Shown: positions 51,612-61,373, counted from the first letter of the stretch. The stretch: 64,000 bases of DNA from Prevotella herbatica (GCF_017347605.1 NZ_AP024484.1:1517501-1581500); one strand, 5' to 3'. Numbers and translations: made by a program. Notes: generated by a model not told the origin, from the letters alone.

Positions 51612-51685
51612 CAATAAAAGGTATTCTAAAGAAGTATTATATTCTTATTTGCAACCAGTATTTTATAAATTTATAAGCTTAGTTT

Positions 51686-51716
51686 TTTGCATTGTTGTCA
51701 AATTGCCGTACCTTTG
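51686..51716 (+). promoter_or_regulatory. Promoter of the BASS-like transporter gene
   Basis: TTTG (51686-51689), 19 nt, TACCTTTG (51709-51716): exact consensus. It lies inside the longest open frame, which shows that the start is the ATG at 51743. Confidence 0.8.
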
Positions 51717-51742
51717 TAAAAAATAAAATTAGGTTTGGTCTT

Positions 51743-52702
51743 ATGAGTATAATAAAATTTATCAAACAATGGACATTGCTTTTTGCTATATGTGCGGGAA
51801 CAATAATTTATCTTCTTTTTTCACGTATATCGTTTCTTGTACCAATAGGCGATGTTGTTGGTCCTCGTTTGGTAAGTTTGATGCCTTTTGTTATTTTTAC
51901 GATGCTTTATGTCACCTTCTGTAAGATCAAGCTTGATGAATTTCGACCTCGTACTTGGCATTTCTGTTTACAAGGTATTCGTACATTACTTTCAGCAAGT
52001 GTAGTTTTACTTATTTCTTGGACAACATCGCCTGAAACTAAAATGATCTTAGAAGGAGTCTTTATCTGTGTTATTTGTCCTACTGCCGCTGCCGCCCCTG
52101 TTATCACGGAAAAACTTGGTGGAAGTATAGCTTCTATGACTGTATATATGATTATAGCGAACTGCTTTACCTCTATCATTATTCCTCTTTTCTTTCCAAT
52201 GGTAGAGAAATCAGCGGATATTACTTTCCTCTTCGCTTTTCTGATGGTACTTAAACGTGTCCTTTTAGTTTTGGTATTGCCTTTATTACTGGCGTTATTT
52301 ACGAGAAGGTTCTTACCGAAGATTATAACCTGGCTTAAGTCAAAATCTAATATAGCTTTTTATTTGTGGTCCTTCAACCTTTCTATTGTTATGGGGTTGA
52401 CAGTGAGAATGATTACCCGTTCACAGCTTATGGGTACAACAATGGCTTTATTGATTATTTTACCGTTGATTATTTCCTTATTGCTTTTTGGTATTGGTAA
52501 ATTGGTTGGTGGTTTCTGGGGAGAGAGTATTGCTGGCGGTCAGGCGTTGGGGCAAAAAAATACTGTTATAGGAATATGGCTAATGCTTTCCTTTCTTAAC
52601 CCAACAGCAGTTATTGCGCCGTGTGCTTATGTTATCTGGCAAAATTTAATTAATTCAGTACAGTTGTGGTACAAAGGAAAATATGGTTATTTGAAATGGT
52701 AA
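51743..52702 (+). CDS. Bile acid/sodium symporter-like (BASS-type) transporter
   Basis: A 319-residue membrane protein with about nine or ten hydrophobic segments. The fold resembles the BASS/ArsB-3 group: a proline- and alanine-rich centre CPTAAAAPVITEKLGGS in the first half and GESIAGGQALGQKNTVIGIWL in the second half mark the two crossover regions of such transporters. The substrate is unknown; bile-acid or organic-anion transport is only a family-level guess. The start at 51743 is fixed by the promoter. It is monocistronic, 224 nt before the next gene. Confidence 0.7.
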   Translation: MSIIKFIKQWTLLFAICAGTIIYLLFSRISFLVPIGDVVGPRLVSLMPFVIFTMLYVTFCKIKLDEFRPRTWHFCLQGIRTLLSASVVLLISWTTSPETKMILEGVFICVICPTAAAAPVITEKLGGSIASMTVYMIIANCFTSIIIPLFFPMVEKSADITFLFAFLMVLKRVLLVLVLPLLLALFTRRFLPKIITWLKSKSNIAFYLWSFNLSIVMGLTVRMITRSQLMGTTMALLIILPLIISLLLFGIGKLVGGFWGESIAGGQALGQKNTVIGIWLMLSFLNPTAVIAPCAYVIWQNLINSVQLWYKGKYGYLKW

Positions 52703-52871
52703 CGTTTTAAATAATAACATGTCATAGAATCTTTAAACATATACTGTTCGACGTTTCAACAAATGTAAGTGTTAAGAATAAAAGCTACAATAATATAGAG
52801 AAAACTTGATATTTTTAGATGCATCAAATATCTTAATAATACTATAATTAGGCAATAAATGTCTAAATAAT

Positions 52872-52902
52872 TTTGTGATGCTTTTTATTTGTTATATCTT
52901 TG
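52872..52902 (+). promoter_or_regulatory. Promoter of the secreted hydrolase gene
   Basis: TTTG (52872-52875), 19 nt, TATCTTTG (52895-52902); the ATG at 52927 is 24 nt further. The in-frame start at 52900 lies inside the -7 box and is excluded. Confidence 0.8.
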
Positions 52903-52926
52903 AAAATCAATAAGTTCTCTGTTTCT

Positions 52927-53760
52927 ATGAAAAAAACAATATATATATTGTTGCTGATGCTTGTTTCATTAAACGCTTCAGCCTATGATTTCCTGCGTCC
53001 GGTGAAGAACCAGATACCAGGAGGATATAACTTTTGGGTATATACTCCGCAGGATTATTTTTATTCATTGGAGACTACTCCTGTCGTGATATTTCTTCAT
53101 GGTGCAAGTTTGTGTGGCCATAATCTAAATAGGGTAAGACGCTATGGACCTCTGGATGCTATTGTAAAAGGTCGTGAAATAGATGCCATTACTATTGTTC
53201 CGCAAAACCCTGGTGGGGCATGGAGCCCAAAAAAGATTATGCAGGTGCTTGATTGGGTAAAAGCAAACTATAAATGTGATTCTACAAGAGTTTATGTGCT
53301 AGGTATGAGTCTTGGCGGTTATGGGACAATGGATGTATGTGCAACATATCCTGACCGTATAGCTGCAGGAATGGCTCTTTGTGGCGGAACTTCACTTCAT
53401 GATGTAAGCGGATTAGGCAAATTGCCATTTTGGATTATTCATGGAACAGCGGATAGGGCAGTGTCTATTAAGCAGTCAGAAGTTGTCGTGGATAAATTGC
53501 AGAATTCAGGAAATGATACTCGTTTGAGATATAATTGGCTTCAAGGAGCTAATCATGGTACTCCTGCTCGTATATTTTATCTTAAAAAGACATACGATTG
53601 GTTGTTCTCTCACAGTTTGGTTGATAAGGATCGACCTGTAAACAAAGATATTTCAATAGATCTTTCAGATATACATAAAGCTTATAGTGATATCCATTCT
53701 GGAATTCCTAATCCCGAAATTATTGATGGCCCAAGCATCACTAAGGGAAATGAATACTAA
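52927..53760 (+). CDS. Secreted alpha/beta hydrolase (esterase/peptidase-like)
   Basis: A 277-residue exported enzyme; signal peptide MKKTIYILLLMLVSLNASA. The alpha/beta-hydrolase core shows VIFLHGASLCGHN (oxyanion region), nucleophile S128 in GMSLGGYG, D176 in HGTADRAV and H210 in GANHG, a complete catalytic triad. The layout is close to the phospholipase/carboxylesterase and PHB-depolymerase-like groups found with carbohydrate esterases. The substrate is not readable. It is followed by a strong terminator. Confidence 0.87.
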   Translation: MKKTIYILLLMLVSLNASAYDFLRPVKNQIPGGYNFWVYTPQDYFYSLETTPVVIFLHGASLCGHNLNRVRRYGPLDAIVKGREIDAITIVPQNPGGAWSPKKIMQVLDWVKANYKCDSTRVYVLGMSLGGYGTMDVCATYPDRIAAGMALCGGTSLHDVSGLGKLPFWIIHGTADRAVSIKQSEVVVDKLQNSGNDTRLRYNWLQGANHGTPARIFYLKKTYDWLFSHSLVDKDRPVNKDISIDLSDIHKAYSDIHSGIPNPEIIDGPSITKGNEY

Positions 53761-53765
53761 GAAGG

Positions 53766-53793
53766 AAGCCTGTAAGAATACTCTTACAGGCTT
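53766..53793 (+). terminator. Terminator of the hydrolase gene
   Basis: AAGCCTGTAAGA-atac-TCTTACAGGCTT, a 12 bp perfect stem with a T-rich tail. Confidence 0.88.
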
Positions 53794-53909
53794 TCTCTTT
53801 TTCTACAATATAGGTTCATAGGCATATATTACGCAAGTGGATTTCATCTTTGATACAATTCATAAAGCATTTGATACAAATTAGGAACTCGAAATTAGGA
53901 AAAAAGCTA

Positions 53910-53917
53910 TATATTTG
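53910..53917 (+). promoter_or_regulatory. -7 box of the secreted-paralogue cluster
   Basis: TATATTTG followed by CAATT, 60 nt before the first ATG; no upstream TTTG at the usual distance. Confidence 0.5.
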
Positions 53918-53976
53918 CAATTAAATAAAATTCGCATATTTTATCTAATACAGCGACACTAAAAAATCTAATTATA

Positions 53977-54459
53977 ATGAAAAAGCACTTAATAAAATTT
54001 TTACTCTTGGCTTTATTCATATTGCCAACAGTTTGCCAAGCACAGCAGCAAGTAGATAGTAATCAAATAAATGTACGCCTGTTTTATTGCAAATATGCGC
54101 CCATTTGTCAGTTACCTAATTTTGATGATTTTTATAAGCAGTATACAGCCTTACTTGATGAATATGCTTCAAGTTCTTTTAAACAGTCTGTCTTATCAGA
54201 GTTAGATGATTCTAATAGTCCAGGAGCAGATATTGCTACAGATGATCATGGTATTCAGAAACTATCTTTGGATAATTTAAAAGTAGAAAAAAGAGGAGCT
54301 TACTATCTTGTCAGTTATCCTATTTATGATTCTGATGAAAAGAAATATATTGAGATTGGACTCGATGTAACTTTGGATTATCATGGTAAAATACAGTCTA
54401 TTAGTGGCAGCTATACTAAAGAAATTAATAATCCTAATGATTTAGATAAACAGCAATAA
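53977..54459 (+). CDS. Exported DUF3828-like protein, paralogue 1
   Basis: A 160-residue protein with a signal peptide ending in VCQAQ (about residue 22). The mature part begins with INVRLFYCKYAPI, continues with YKQYTALLDEYASSSFKQSVL and a beta-rich half (YLVSYPIYDSDEKKYIEIGL, HGKIQSISGSYTKEI). This pattern of helix, then small beta domain resembles DUF3828, but I hold that loosely. About 85 percent of residues match paralogue 2 (55257-55745), while paralogue 3 is more distant. It is first of a four-gene cluster on one strand. The role is unknown; the low GC content and recent duplication suggest a variable envelope or secreted factor. Confidence 0.75.
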   Translation: MKKHLIKFLLLALFILPTVCQAQQQVDSNQINVRLFYCKYAPICQLPNFDDFYKQYTALLDEYASSSFKQSVLSELDDSNSPGADIATDDHGIQKLSLDNLKVEKRGAYYLVSYPIYDSDEKKYIEIGLDVTLDYHGKIQSISGSYTKEINNPNDLDKQQ

Positions 54460-54493
54460 TCAAGTTCATTACTTCCTAATAAATTATATAATT

Positions 54494-55141
54494 ATGAAAA
54501 GAATAATCATTTGGATATTGGCAATAGTTATTTGTATTTGTGCTACATTATATTTTTGTCAGCAGACTGTTATTCCTAGCTATGATGTTGATGGGGTCTC
54601 GATGCAAAAAATCAATATCAAAGGGATGGCATTTTCAAACAAAAAGCATGGAAGTTATTATTTGATTGTGGTTAAATTAAAAGATGCCAACAAGCGTAAG
54701 CAACTTATGGGATTCAAACAGTATTTAGATGGCATTTCAAGCTTGATAAATAAAATCAAAATCACGGATGATAAATCAATATTATTATCAGATAGTATAA
54801 GAGGATTAGATAAAATATATGGTATTCCGTATGATCTCTTAAATGTTGAATATAAATACATAGATATGTATGAACACCATAGATACTTAACATGCAAAAT
54901 GGTAAAGCATCTAAGTGATATGCCATATATAATCAATAATCTTTGCCTTGATATAGGTAGTTATCCTTATAGTTATTTCAACGAGACACACTATTTCGCA
55001 GCTATAGTCTATATAGATAATCAAAAGTCAAGTCCTAAATCAATCTCTATAGAAACAGAAAATGGGGCTTTTACATCTAAAGTGATTTCAAAGCCAATCT
55101 TTGTAGAGATAGATGGAATTATTTTAAAGGAAATTAAGTAA
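54494..55141 (+). CDS. Hypothetical membrane-anchored protein
   Basis: A 215-residue protein with one N-terminal hydrophobic segment (IIIWILAIVICICATLYFC) and no obvious cleavage or lipobox site; C17 and C23 are in or after the helix. The rest appears soluble, Lys- and Ile-rich, with mixed alpha/beta character (DGVSMQKINIKGMAF, YYLIVVKLKDANKRKQL). I recognise no family, and it is not related to its paralogous neighbours. It lies 34 nt after paralogue 1 and 115 nt before paralogue 2, so it is probably part of the same transcript. Confidence 0.65.
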   Translation: MKRIIIWILAIVICICATLYFCQQTVIPSYDVDGVSMQKINIKGMAFSNKKHGSYYLIVVKLKDANKRKQLMGFKQYLDGISSLINKIKITDDKSILLSDSIRGLDKIYGIPYDLLNVEYKYIDMYEHHRYLTCKMVKHLSDMPYIINNLCLDIGSYPYSYFNETHYFAAIVYIDNQKSSPKSISIETENGAFTSKVISKPIFVEIDGIILKEIK

Positions 55142-55256
55142 GAACTTATGCAATCTCTTATCATAGAAATATTCTAAATTCATTTATGAAATCCTTTAGA
55201 TTTAATTGTCAGTGACATTAAAATTGATGGGGAATATGGAATTTTAAAACTTAATA

Positions 55257-55745
55257 ATGAAAAAGCGTTTAATAAAATTTTTACTCTTGGCTTTATTTAT
55301 ATTGCCAATAGTTTGCCAAGCTCAGCAGCAAGTAGATAGTAATCAAATAAATGTACGTCTGTTTTATTGCAAATATGGGTCAATTTATGAGTTAACTAAT
55401 TATGATGAGTATTACAAGCAGTATACAGTTTTACTTGATGAATATGTTTCAAGTTCTTTCAAACAGTCTGTCTTATCAGAGTTAGATGATCCGAATAGTC
55501 CAGGAGCAGATATTGTTACAGATGATCATGGTATTCAGAAACTATCTTTGGATAATTTAAAAGTAGAAAAAAGAGGAGCTCATTATCTTGTCAGTTATCC
55601 TATTTATGATTCTGATACCAAAAAATATATTGAGATTGGACTCAATGTAACATTGGATAATCATGGTAAAATACAGTCAGTTACTGGCAATTATACTAAA
55701 GAAATCAATAATCCTAATGATTTAGATGGTCAACATAAAAAGTAA
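55257..55745 (+). CDS. Exported DUF3828-like protein, paralogue 2
   Basis: A 162-residue protein, a recent duplicate of the gene at 53977. The signal peptide and the mature core (VDSNQINVRLFYCKY, SSSFKQSVLSELDD, DDHGIQKLSLDNLKVEKRG) are almost unchanged. Differences cluster at residues 41-52 (GSIYELTNYDEY against APICQLPNFDDF). The C terminus DLDGQHKK is shared with paralogue 3 instead of paralogue 1, as is the DNA after it (AAAAAGTAAGCATGC), which points to local gene conversion or a shared duplication unit. Confidence 0.75.
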   Translation: MKKRLIKFLLLALFILPIVCQAQQQVDSNQINVRLFYCKYGSIYELTNYDEYYKQYTVLLDEYVSSSFKQSVLSELDDPNSPGADIVTDDHGIQKLSLDNLKVEKRGAHYLVSYPIYDSDTKKYIEIGLNVTLDNHGKIQSVTGNYTKEINNPNDLDGQHKK

Positions 55746-55800
55746 GCATGCAGAAACGTTCTACATATAAAATTTATAGAAACAATAATGATTTAAAACG

Positions 55801-56292
55801 ATGAAACATTTTTTTATTACACTGATGCTTTTGGTATCTATAATATACCCAGAAACGTGTTGTGCTCAGCAACAATCTGATCATAATCAAGTGTCTATTC
55901 GTACTTTTTACTCGAACTATGCTGTAATTTCAGATATTAATGACTATGATAAGTATCTTAATGAGTTCAAGAGTCTTCTTGATAAATATGCTTCGGACTC
56001 ATTCAAAAAAAAGGTTATTGATGAGTTGGAAAATCCTAAATCTCCAGCGGAAGATTTTGTTACAGGTAACTGGGGAATTGATCTTAGTTCATTGTCCTAT
56101 TTAAAAATAGAGAAAAAGGGCCCCTCTATGTATCTTGTTAGATATCCTCTCTATGATTTTGATACAAAGAAAAATATGGAGATAGGATTCTATGTAAAAT
56201 TAGATAATCATGGCAAAATACATTCTGTTGACGGTAGCTATACTAAAGAGATTAGCACACCTAGTGATTTAGATGGTCAACATAAAAAGTAA
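55801..56292 (+). CDS. Exported DUF3828-like protein, paralogue 3
   Basis: A 163-residue protein, more diverged from the other two: signal peptide (ends near PETCCAQ), VSIRTFYSNYAVISDINDYD, SDSFKKKVIDELENPKSPAED and YLVRYPLYDFDTKKNMEIGF. The spacing of the aromatic and acidic residues is kept, so the same fold is expected. It ends in DLDGQHKK and the same downstream DNA as paralogue 2. It is last in the cluster; no hairpin terminator follows before the pnp promoter. Confidence 0.73.
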   Translation: MKHFFITLMLLVSIIYPETCCAQQQSDHNQVSIRTFYSNYAVISDINDYDKYLNEFKSLLDKYASDSFKKKVIDELENPKSPAEDFVTGNWGIDLSSLSYLKIEKKGPSMYLVRYPLYDFDTKKNMEIGFYVKLDNHGKIHSVDGSYTKEISTPSDLDGQHKK

Positions 56293-56468
56293 GCATGCTA
56301 TTTTGCGTAAGAAGAACATAATGGCAGACATGTGAAGAAGTAGTAATAATTGCCTATGTTCACTTTTCAACAACCGTCTCTAGCCGATAAGAGAAGGACT
56401 CAATATGGCATTATGATTAAAAATCTAAAATAATTATGCGTTTATTCTTTTTTTTCATATGTAATCGG

Positions 56469-56476
56469 TATCTTTG
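56469..56476 (+). promoter_or_regulatory. -7 box of pnp
   Basis: TATCTTTG followed by CCC, 50 nt before the ATG. No clear TTTG lies 19 nt upstream. Confidence 0.6.
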
Positions 56477-56526
56477 CCCAGTATTATAAGATGTAGATAA
56501 AACAATAAGTTATTTTAAATTTTTAG

Positions 56527-58905
56527 ATGAACGTTATTACAAAAACAGTTCAATTGCCAGATGGAAGAACCATCTCAATTGAGACCGGAAAGGTTGCAAA
56601 ACAGGCTGATGGCGCTGCGGTTATACGCATGGGCAACACTGTACTTCTAGCAACTGTTTGTGCAGCAAAGGATGCGGTTCCGGGAACAGATTTTATGCCT
56701 TTGCAGGTGGATTATCGTGAGCAGTATAGTGCTGCAGGTCGTTTCCCTGGAGGATTCACAAAACGCGAAGGTAAAGCAAGTGACAATGAGATTTTAACCT
56801 CAAGATTGGTGGATCGTGTACTTCGTCCACTTTTCCCTTCTAATTACCATGCTGAAGTTTATGTTCAGGTTATGTTGCTTTCTGCAGACGGCGTAGATCA
56901 GCCTGATGCATTGGCAGGTTTTGCAGCTTCTGCAGCCATGGCTTGTTCAGACATTCCTTTTGATTACGCTATTTCAGAGGTTCGCGTAGCTCGTGTAAAC
57001 GGTGAATACGTGATTAACCCAACATTCCAGCAGATGGCTGATGCTGACATGGACCTTATGGTCGGTGCAACAACAGACAATATCATGATGGTTGAAGGTG
57101 AAATGAAAGAGGTTTCAGAGCAGGATCTTATTGATGCATTGAAGGCTGCAGCAGATGCTATTAAGCCAATGTGCCTAATTCAAACAGAACTTTCTAAGGA
57201 ACTTGGTACTGACGTAAAGCGTGAGTACGAGGATGAAATAAATGATGAAGAACTCCGCGATCAGATTAAGAAGGAACTCTATACTCCTGTTTACGACGTA
57301 AACAAGCAGGCTCTTGAGAAGCATGCACGTATGGATGCTTTCGACAAGATTCTCGCAGACTTCCTTGAAGCTTACGATGCAGCTCATACAGATCTTTCAG
57401 CTGATGATTTGGAAGAGAAGCATGCTGAGGCTCATCGTTATTATGACGATGTTATGCGTGACGCAATGCGCCGTTGTATCCTTGATGAAGGTATGCGTCT
57501 CGATGGTCGTAAGACTACAGACATCCGTCCTATCTGGTGCGAGGTTGATGCATTGCCAATGCCTCACGGAAGTGCAATCTTCCAGCGTGGTGAGACAATG
57601 TCTCTTTCTACATGTACTCTTGGTACAAAGCTTGATGAAAAGATGGTTGACGATGTACTCGGAAAGAGTTACATGCGTTTCCTTCTTCACTATAACTTCC
57701 CTCCATTCTCAACAGGTGAGGCTAAGGCTCAGCGCGGTGTAGGCCGTAGAGAGATTGGTCACGGTCACTTGGCATGGCGTGGTTTGAAGGGTCAGATTCC
57801 TGAGAATTATCCTTATACAGTTCGTCTTGTAAGTCAGATTCTTGAATCTAACGGTTCTTCTTCTATGGCTAGTGTTTGTGCAGGAACTCTTGCACTTATG
57901 GATGCTGGTGTTCCTATCAAGAAGCCAGTAAGTGGTATCGCAATGGGATTGATTAAGAATCCAGGCGAAGATAAATATGCTATTTTGAGTGATATCCTTG
58001 GTGATGAAGACCACCTTGGTGATATGGACTTCAAGACAACAGGTACAAAAGACGGTCTTACTGCTACACAGATGGATATCAAGTGTGACGGTTTGAGCTT
58101 CGAAATACTTGAGCAGGCTCTTATGCAGGCTAAGGCTGGACGTGAGCACATCTTGGACAAGATGCTTGAGACTATGTCTGAACCACGTGCTGAATTGAAG
58201 CCACAGGTTCCACGTATTGAGACTCTTGATATTCCTAAGGAATTCATCGGAGCTATCATCGGCCCTGGTGGAAAGATTATCCAGCAGATGCAGGAAGAAA
58301 CCGGTGCTACAATCACTATTGATGAGGCTGACGGTAAGGGACATATCCAGATTTCAGCTCCTAACAAGGACAGCATTGATGCAGCTATGAACAAGATCAA
58401 GTCTATCGTTGCAGTTCCTGAAGTTGGTGAGGTTTACGAGGGAACAGTTCGCAGCATCATGCCTTATGGTTGCTTCGTAGAGATTCTTCCTGGTAAGGAT
58501 GGTTTACTTCATATCAGTGAGATTGACTGGAAACGTCTTGAAACTGTTGAAGAGGCTGGTATCCATGAAGGCGACAAGATTAAGGTTAAGTTGATGGAGA
58601 TTGATCCTAAGACTGGTAAATACAAGATCTCTCGTCGTGCATTGCTAGAGAAGCCAGAAGGTTATGTAGAGCGTGAGCGTCGCCCACGTCCTGATCGTAA
58701 CGACCGTGGTGAGCGTGGTGAGTATCGTCCACGTCGCGAGGGTGATTTCCGCCCACGTCGTGATGATGACCGTCATGATAATTACAACCGTCGTCCACGT
58801 CATGATGATGATCGCTACGAAGGTGGTGGCCGTCGTTTCGAGCACAAAGATAACGTTGAGGAAAACAACGGAAGTAACGAAAATAATGAGCACAATGCAG
58901 AGTAA
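56527..58905 (+). CDS. pnp: Polyribonucleotide nucleotidyltransferase
   Basis: A 792-residue 3'-5' phosphorolytic exoribonuclease of mRNA turnover. Two RNase PH domains (about 10-220 and 315-540) flank a helical linker, and [20 protein letters not shown] and [14 protein letters not shown] lie in the active-site half. The KH domain ([19 protein letters not shown]) and the S1 domain ([20 protein letters not shown]) follow. The last 80 residues are an unusually charged, Arg/Asp-rich tail ([20 protein letters not shown]) not present in E. coli PNPase, comparable with the RGG tail of the DEAD-box helicase at 33990. It is monocistronic. Confidence 0.96.
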   Translation: MNVITKTVQLPDGRTISIETGKVAKQADGAAVIRMGNTVLLATVCAAKDAVPGTDFMPLQVDYREQYSAAGRFPGGFTKREGKASDNEILTSRLVDRVLRPLFPSNYHAEVYVQVMLLSADGVDQPDALAGFAASAAMACSDIPFDYAISEVRVARVNGEYVINPTFQQMADADMDLMVGATTDNIMMVEGEMKEVSEQDLIDALKAAADAIKPMCLIQTELSKELGTDVKREYEDEINDEELRDQIKKELYTPVYDVNKQALEKHARMDAFDKILADFLEAYDAAHTDLSADDLEEKHAEAHRYYDDVMRDAMRRCILDEGMRLDGRKTTDIRPIWCEVDALPMPHGSAIFQRGETMSLSTCTLGTKLDEKMVDDVLGKSYMRFLLHYNFPPFSTGEAKAQRGVGRREIGHGHLAWRGLKGQIPENYPYTVRLVSQILESNGSSSMASVCAGTLALMDAGVPIKKPVSGIAMGLIKNPGEDKYAILSDILGDEDHLGDMDFKTTGTKDGLTATQMDIKCDGLSFEILEQALMQAKAGREHILDKMLETMSEPRAELKPQVPRIETLDIPKEFIGAIIGPGGKIIQQMQEETGATITIDEADGKGHIQISAPNKDSIDAAMNKIKSIVAVPEVGEVYEGTVRSIMPYGCFVEILPGKDGLLHISEIDWKRLETVEEAGIHEGDKIKVKLMEIDPKTGKYKISRRALLEKPEGYVERERRPRPDRNDRGERGEYRPRREGDFRPRRDDDRHDNYNRRPRHDDDRYEGGGRRFEHKDNVEENNGSNENNEHNAE

Positions 58906-58949
58906 TCCTTTTATAGGATAAACTGCAATAAACATTATTGAGATATAAT

Positions 58950-58984
58950 AATCCCTGCAACCCAAATATGGTGTTGCAGGGATT
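58950..58984 (+). terminator. Terminator of pnp
   Basis: AATCCCTGCAAC and GTTGCAGGGATT form a 12 bp perfect stem followed by TTCTTT. Confidence 0.87.
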
Positions 58985-59039
58985 TTCTTTAATATCACAA
59001 ATGGCAAAAAAAGTATTAGTGTTATTCATTTATTATTTG

Positions 59040-59047
59040 TAGTTTTG
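59040..59047 (+). promoter_or_regulatory. -7 box of the alpha-galactosidase gene
   Basis: TAGTTTTG, 27 nt before the ATG. No good upstream element, which may fit regulated expression. Confidence 0.5.
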
Positions 59048-59074
59048 CAAAGTTGAATCAACACTAATATCATA

Positions 59075-61270
59075 ATGAAATTTAAACTATTATTAGCATT
59101 ACTATTTATGGGGTCTGCCGCTGCATCTGCAGAGCAGGTTGTGGTACAGACTCATAGCATCTCAATGGTGCTGAATGTGGAAAAAGGGGCACAGCCTCAG
59201 TATGTTTATTTCGGAAGCAGATTAAATGCCGCAGACCTTAAGAATCTATCAGTTCCCAGTGGAGGAAGAATGGCTGCATATCCAGCCTATGGAATGAACT
59301 GTCCGGCAGAAGCTGCATTGGCAATGCGCCACAGTGACGGAAACATGTCTACAGTTCTTGTTGCTACAGGCGTGTCATATAAGCAAGACGGGAACGCAAC
59401 TATTACTATAATACACCTTAAAGATCCTGTATATAATATAAAGGTAAATATGTATTACCGTGCTTATAACGATGTAGATATGATAGAGGCATGGACAGAC
59501 GTGAAGAATGAGGAAAAAGGAACTGTTACTCTAACCGAATTTGAATCAGCAATGTTGCCTATACGTCGTGGAGATGTTTGGATAAGTCATCTGTATGGTT
59601 CATGGGCTAATGAGTCTCAGGTATCAGAAGAACCGCTGGCACCAGGAGAAATGGTTATCAGTAACAAAGACGGAGTTCGGAATAGCCACACCTCGCATGG
59701 TGAGGTGATGTTCTCTCTTGATGGTAAGGCTCGTGAAAATGAGGGTAATGTCATCGGTGCAGCAATATGCTATAGTGGAAATTATGAACTAAAGACGGTC
59801 ACAGATGATACCGACTATCATTATTTCTTTGCTGGCATAAATCCCGACAACTCGGAATATCATCTTGCAAAGGGGGAGACATTTACAACCCCAGTTCTTG
59901 CGCTTACGTTTTCAAAAGAAGGACTTAGCGGTGCGAGCCGTAATTTCCATAAATGGGGACGTGAATATAAATTGATGCACGGAAACAAGGTTCGCGATAT
60001 ACTACTGAACTCATGGGAAGGTGTTTACTTTGACATCAACCAGAAAGGAATGGACCAGATGATGGCTGATATCGCCTCTATGGGCGGAGAACTGTTTGTG
60101 ATGGATGATGGATGGTTTGGTGATAAATATCCCCGTAAAACGGATAATTCAAGTCTTGGTGACTGGGTAGTTGATAAGAACAAGCTACCTGATGGCATTG
60201 ACGGACTTCTTAGAGATGCAAAGAAACATGGTGTGAAATTCGGTCTATGGATTGAGCCTGAGATGGCAAACACTGTAAGTGAACTTTACGAAAAGCATCC
60301 CGACTGGATTATCAAGGCGCCTAACCGCGATGCCGTATTGGGACGAGGAGGCACGCAGGTAGTGTTGGACTTGGCTAATCCGAAGGTGCAGAATTTTGTG
60401 TTTAGTATAGTAGACAATCTGATGAAGAAATATCCAGCTCTTGCCTATATCAAATGGGATGCAAATATGCCAATAATGAATCATGGTTCCCAATATCTTC
60501 CAATGAATAATCAGAGTCATTTGTATATAGAATATCATCGTGGTTTTGAGAATGTGTGTAAGCGTATTCGTGCAAAGTACCCAGACTTAGTGATTCAGGC
60601 TTGCGCAAGCGGTGGCGGAAGAGCCAATTGGGGAGTGCTCCCATGGTTTGATGAATTCTGGACAAGTGATGATACAGATGCTTTACAGCGTGTTTATATG
60701 CAATGGGGTACTAGTTATTTCTTCCCAGCAATAGCAATGGCGTGTCATATCAGTGCTGCTCCAAATCATCAGACACAGCGTGTTATACCATTGAAATATC
60801 GTATTGACGTTGCTATGAGCGGAAGATTGGGCATGGAAATTCAGCCAAAGAATATGACTGAAGAGGAAAAGGCTCTGTGCCGTCAGGCTATCAAAGAGTA
60901 TAAAGAGATACGCCCTATTGTGCAGTTAGGAAATATATACAGACTGCAAAGTCCTTTTGAGAAGAAAGGTGTAGCAAGTCTTATGTATGTTGATGATGCA
61001 AAGCAGAAGGCTGTATTCTATTGGTGGAAGACGGAGACATTTATCAATCAGCACTTGCCATTGATAAAGATGGCTGGTCTTGATGCAAACAAAATGTACA
61101 AGGTCCATGAACTTAACCGTATCGACAATAAACCTCTTGACTGTGAGGGAAAGAGCTATAGCGGTGAATATCTTATGAGTCACGGCTTGGAAATGCCTTA
61201 TAACCATAGTGTGGACTGGGGAAAACAGACGGCATGGTCGAGTAGGGTGTTGGAACTTTCGGCAGAATGA
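59075..61270 (+). CDS. Secreted GH36 alpha-galactosidase
   Basis: A 731-residue exported enzyme (signal peptide ends near AAASA) that removes terminal alpha-1,6-galactose from raffinose-family sugars or galactomannan. An N-terminal beta-supersandwich is followed by a TIM barrel with FVMDDGWFGDKYPR, KFGLWIEPEMAN, the nucleophile D462 in IKWDANMP and the acid/base region D532-D533 in WTSDDTDALQR. CASGGGRANWGVLP is the glycine-rich GH36 element. The length is that of the group I enzymes. It is convergent with the hybrid regulator gene that starts beyond the right edge, which may control it. Confidence 0.93.
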   Translation: MKFKLLLALLFMGSAAASAEQVVVQTHSISMVLNVEKGAQPQYVYFGSRLNAADLKNLSVPSGGRMAAYPAYGMNCPAEAALAMRHSDGNMSTVLVATGVSYKQDGNATITIIHLKDPVYNIKVNMYYRAYNDVDMIEAWTDVKNEEKGTVTLTEFESAMLPIRRGDVWISHLYGSWANESQVSEEPLAPGEMVISNKDGVRNSHTSHGEVMFSLDGKARENEGNVIGAAICYSGNYELKTVTDDTDYHYFFAGINPDNSEYHLAKGETFTTPVLALTFSKEGLSGASRNFHKWGREYKLMHGNKVRDILLNSWEGVYFDINQKGMDQMMADIASMGGELFVMDDGWFGDKYPRKTDNSSLGDWVVDKNKLPDGIDGLLRDAKKHGVKFGLWIEPEMANTVSELYEKHPDWIIKAPNRDAVLGRGGTQVVLDLANPKVQNFVFSIVDNLMKKYPALAYIKWDANMPIMNHGSQYLPMNNQSHLYIEYHRGFENVCKRIRAKYPDLVIQACASGGGRANWGVLPWFDEFWTSDDTDALQRVYMQWGTSYFFPAIAMACHISAAPNHQTQRVIPLKYRIDVAMSGRLGMEIQPKNMTEEEKALCRQAIKEYKEIRPIVQLGNIYRLQSPFEKKGVASLMYVDDAKQKAVFYWWKTETFINQHLPLIKMAGLDANKMYKVHELNRIDNKPLDCEGKSYSGEYLMSHGLEMPYNHSVDWGKQTAWSSRVLELSAE

Positions 61271-61317
61271 TTAAAATAGCAAGTTAGTAATTGTTAAGTA
61301 TTTGAGAAGTGATAATG

Positions 61318-61352
61318 AAAAGCCCTCTTGAATTAATCTTCAAGAGGGCTTT
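61318..61352. terminator. Bidirectional terminator
   Basis: AAAGCCCTCTTGAA and TTCAAGAGGGCTTT form a 14 bp perfect stem between two convergent genes. Confidence 0.88.
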
Positions 61353-61373
61353 ATCATGTTTATAGATCTACTT

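Noticed and set aside
57709..58344. 211-codon frame antisense to pnp
   Set aside because: It lies fully within a well-supported gene whose codon use leaves the opposite strand free of stops; there is no promoter or family similarity.
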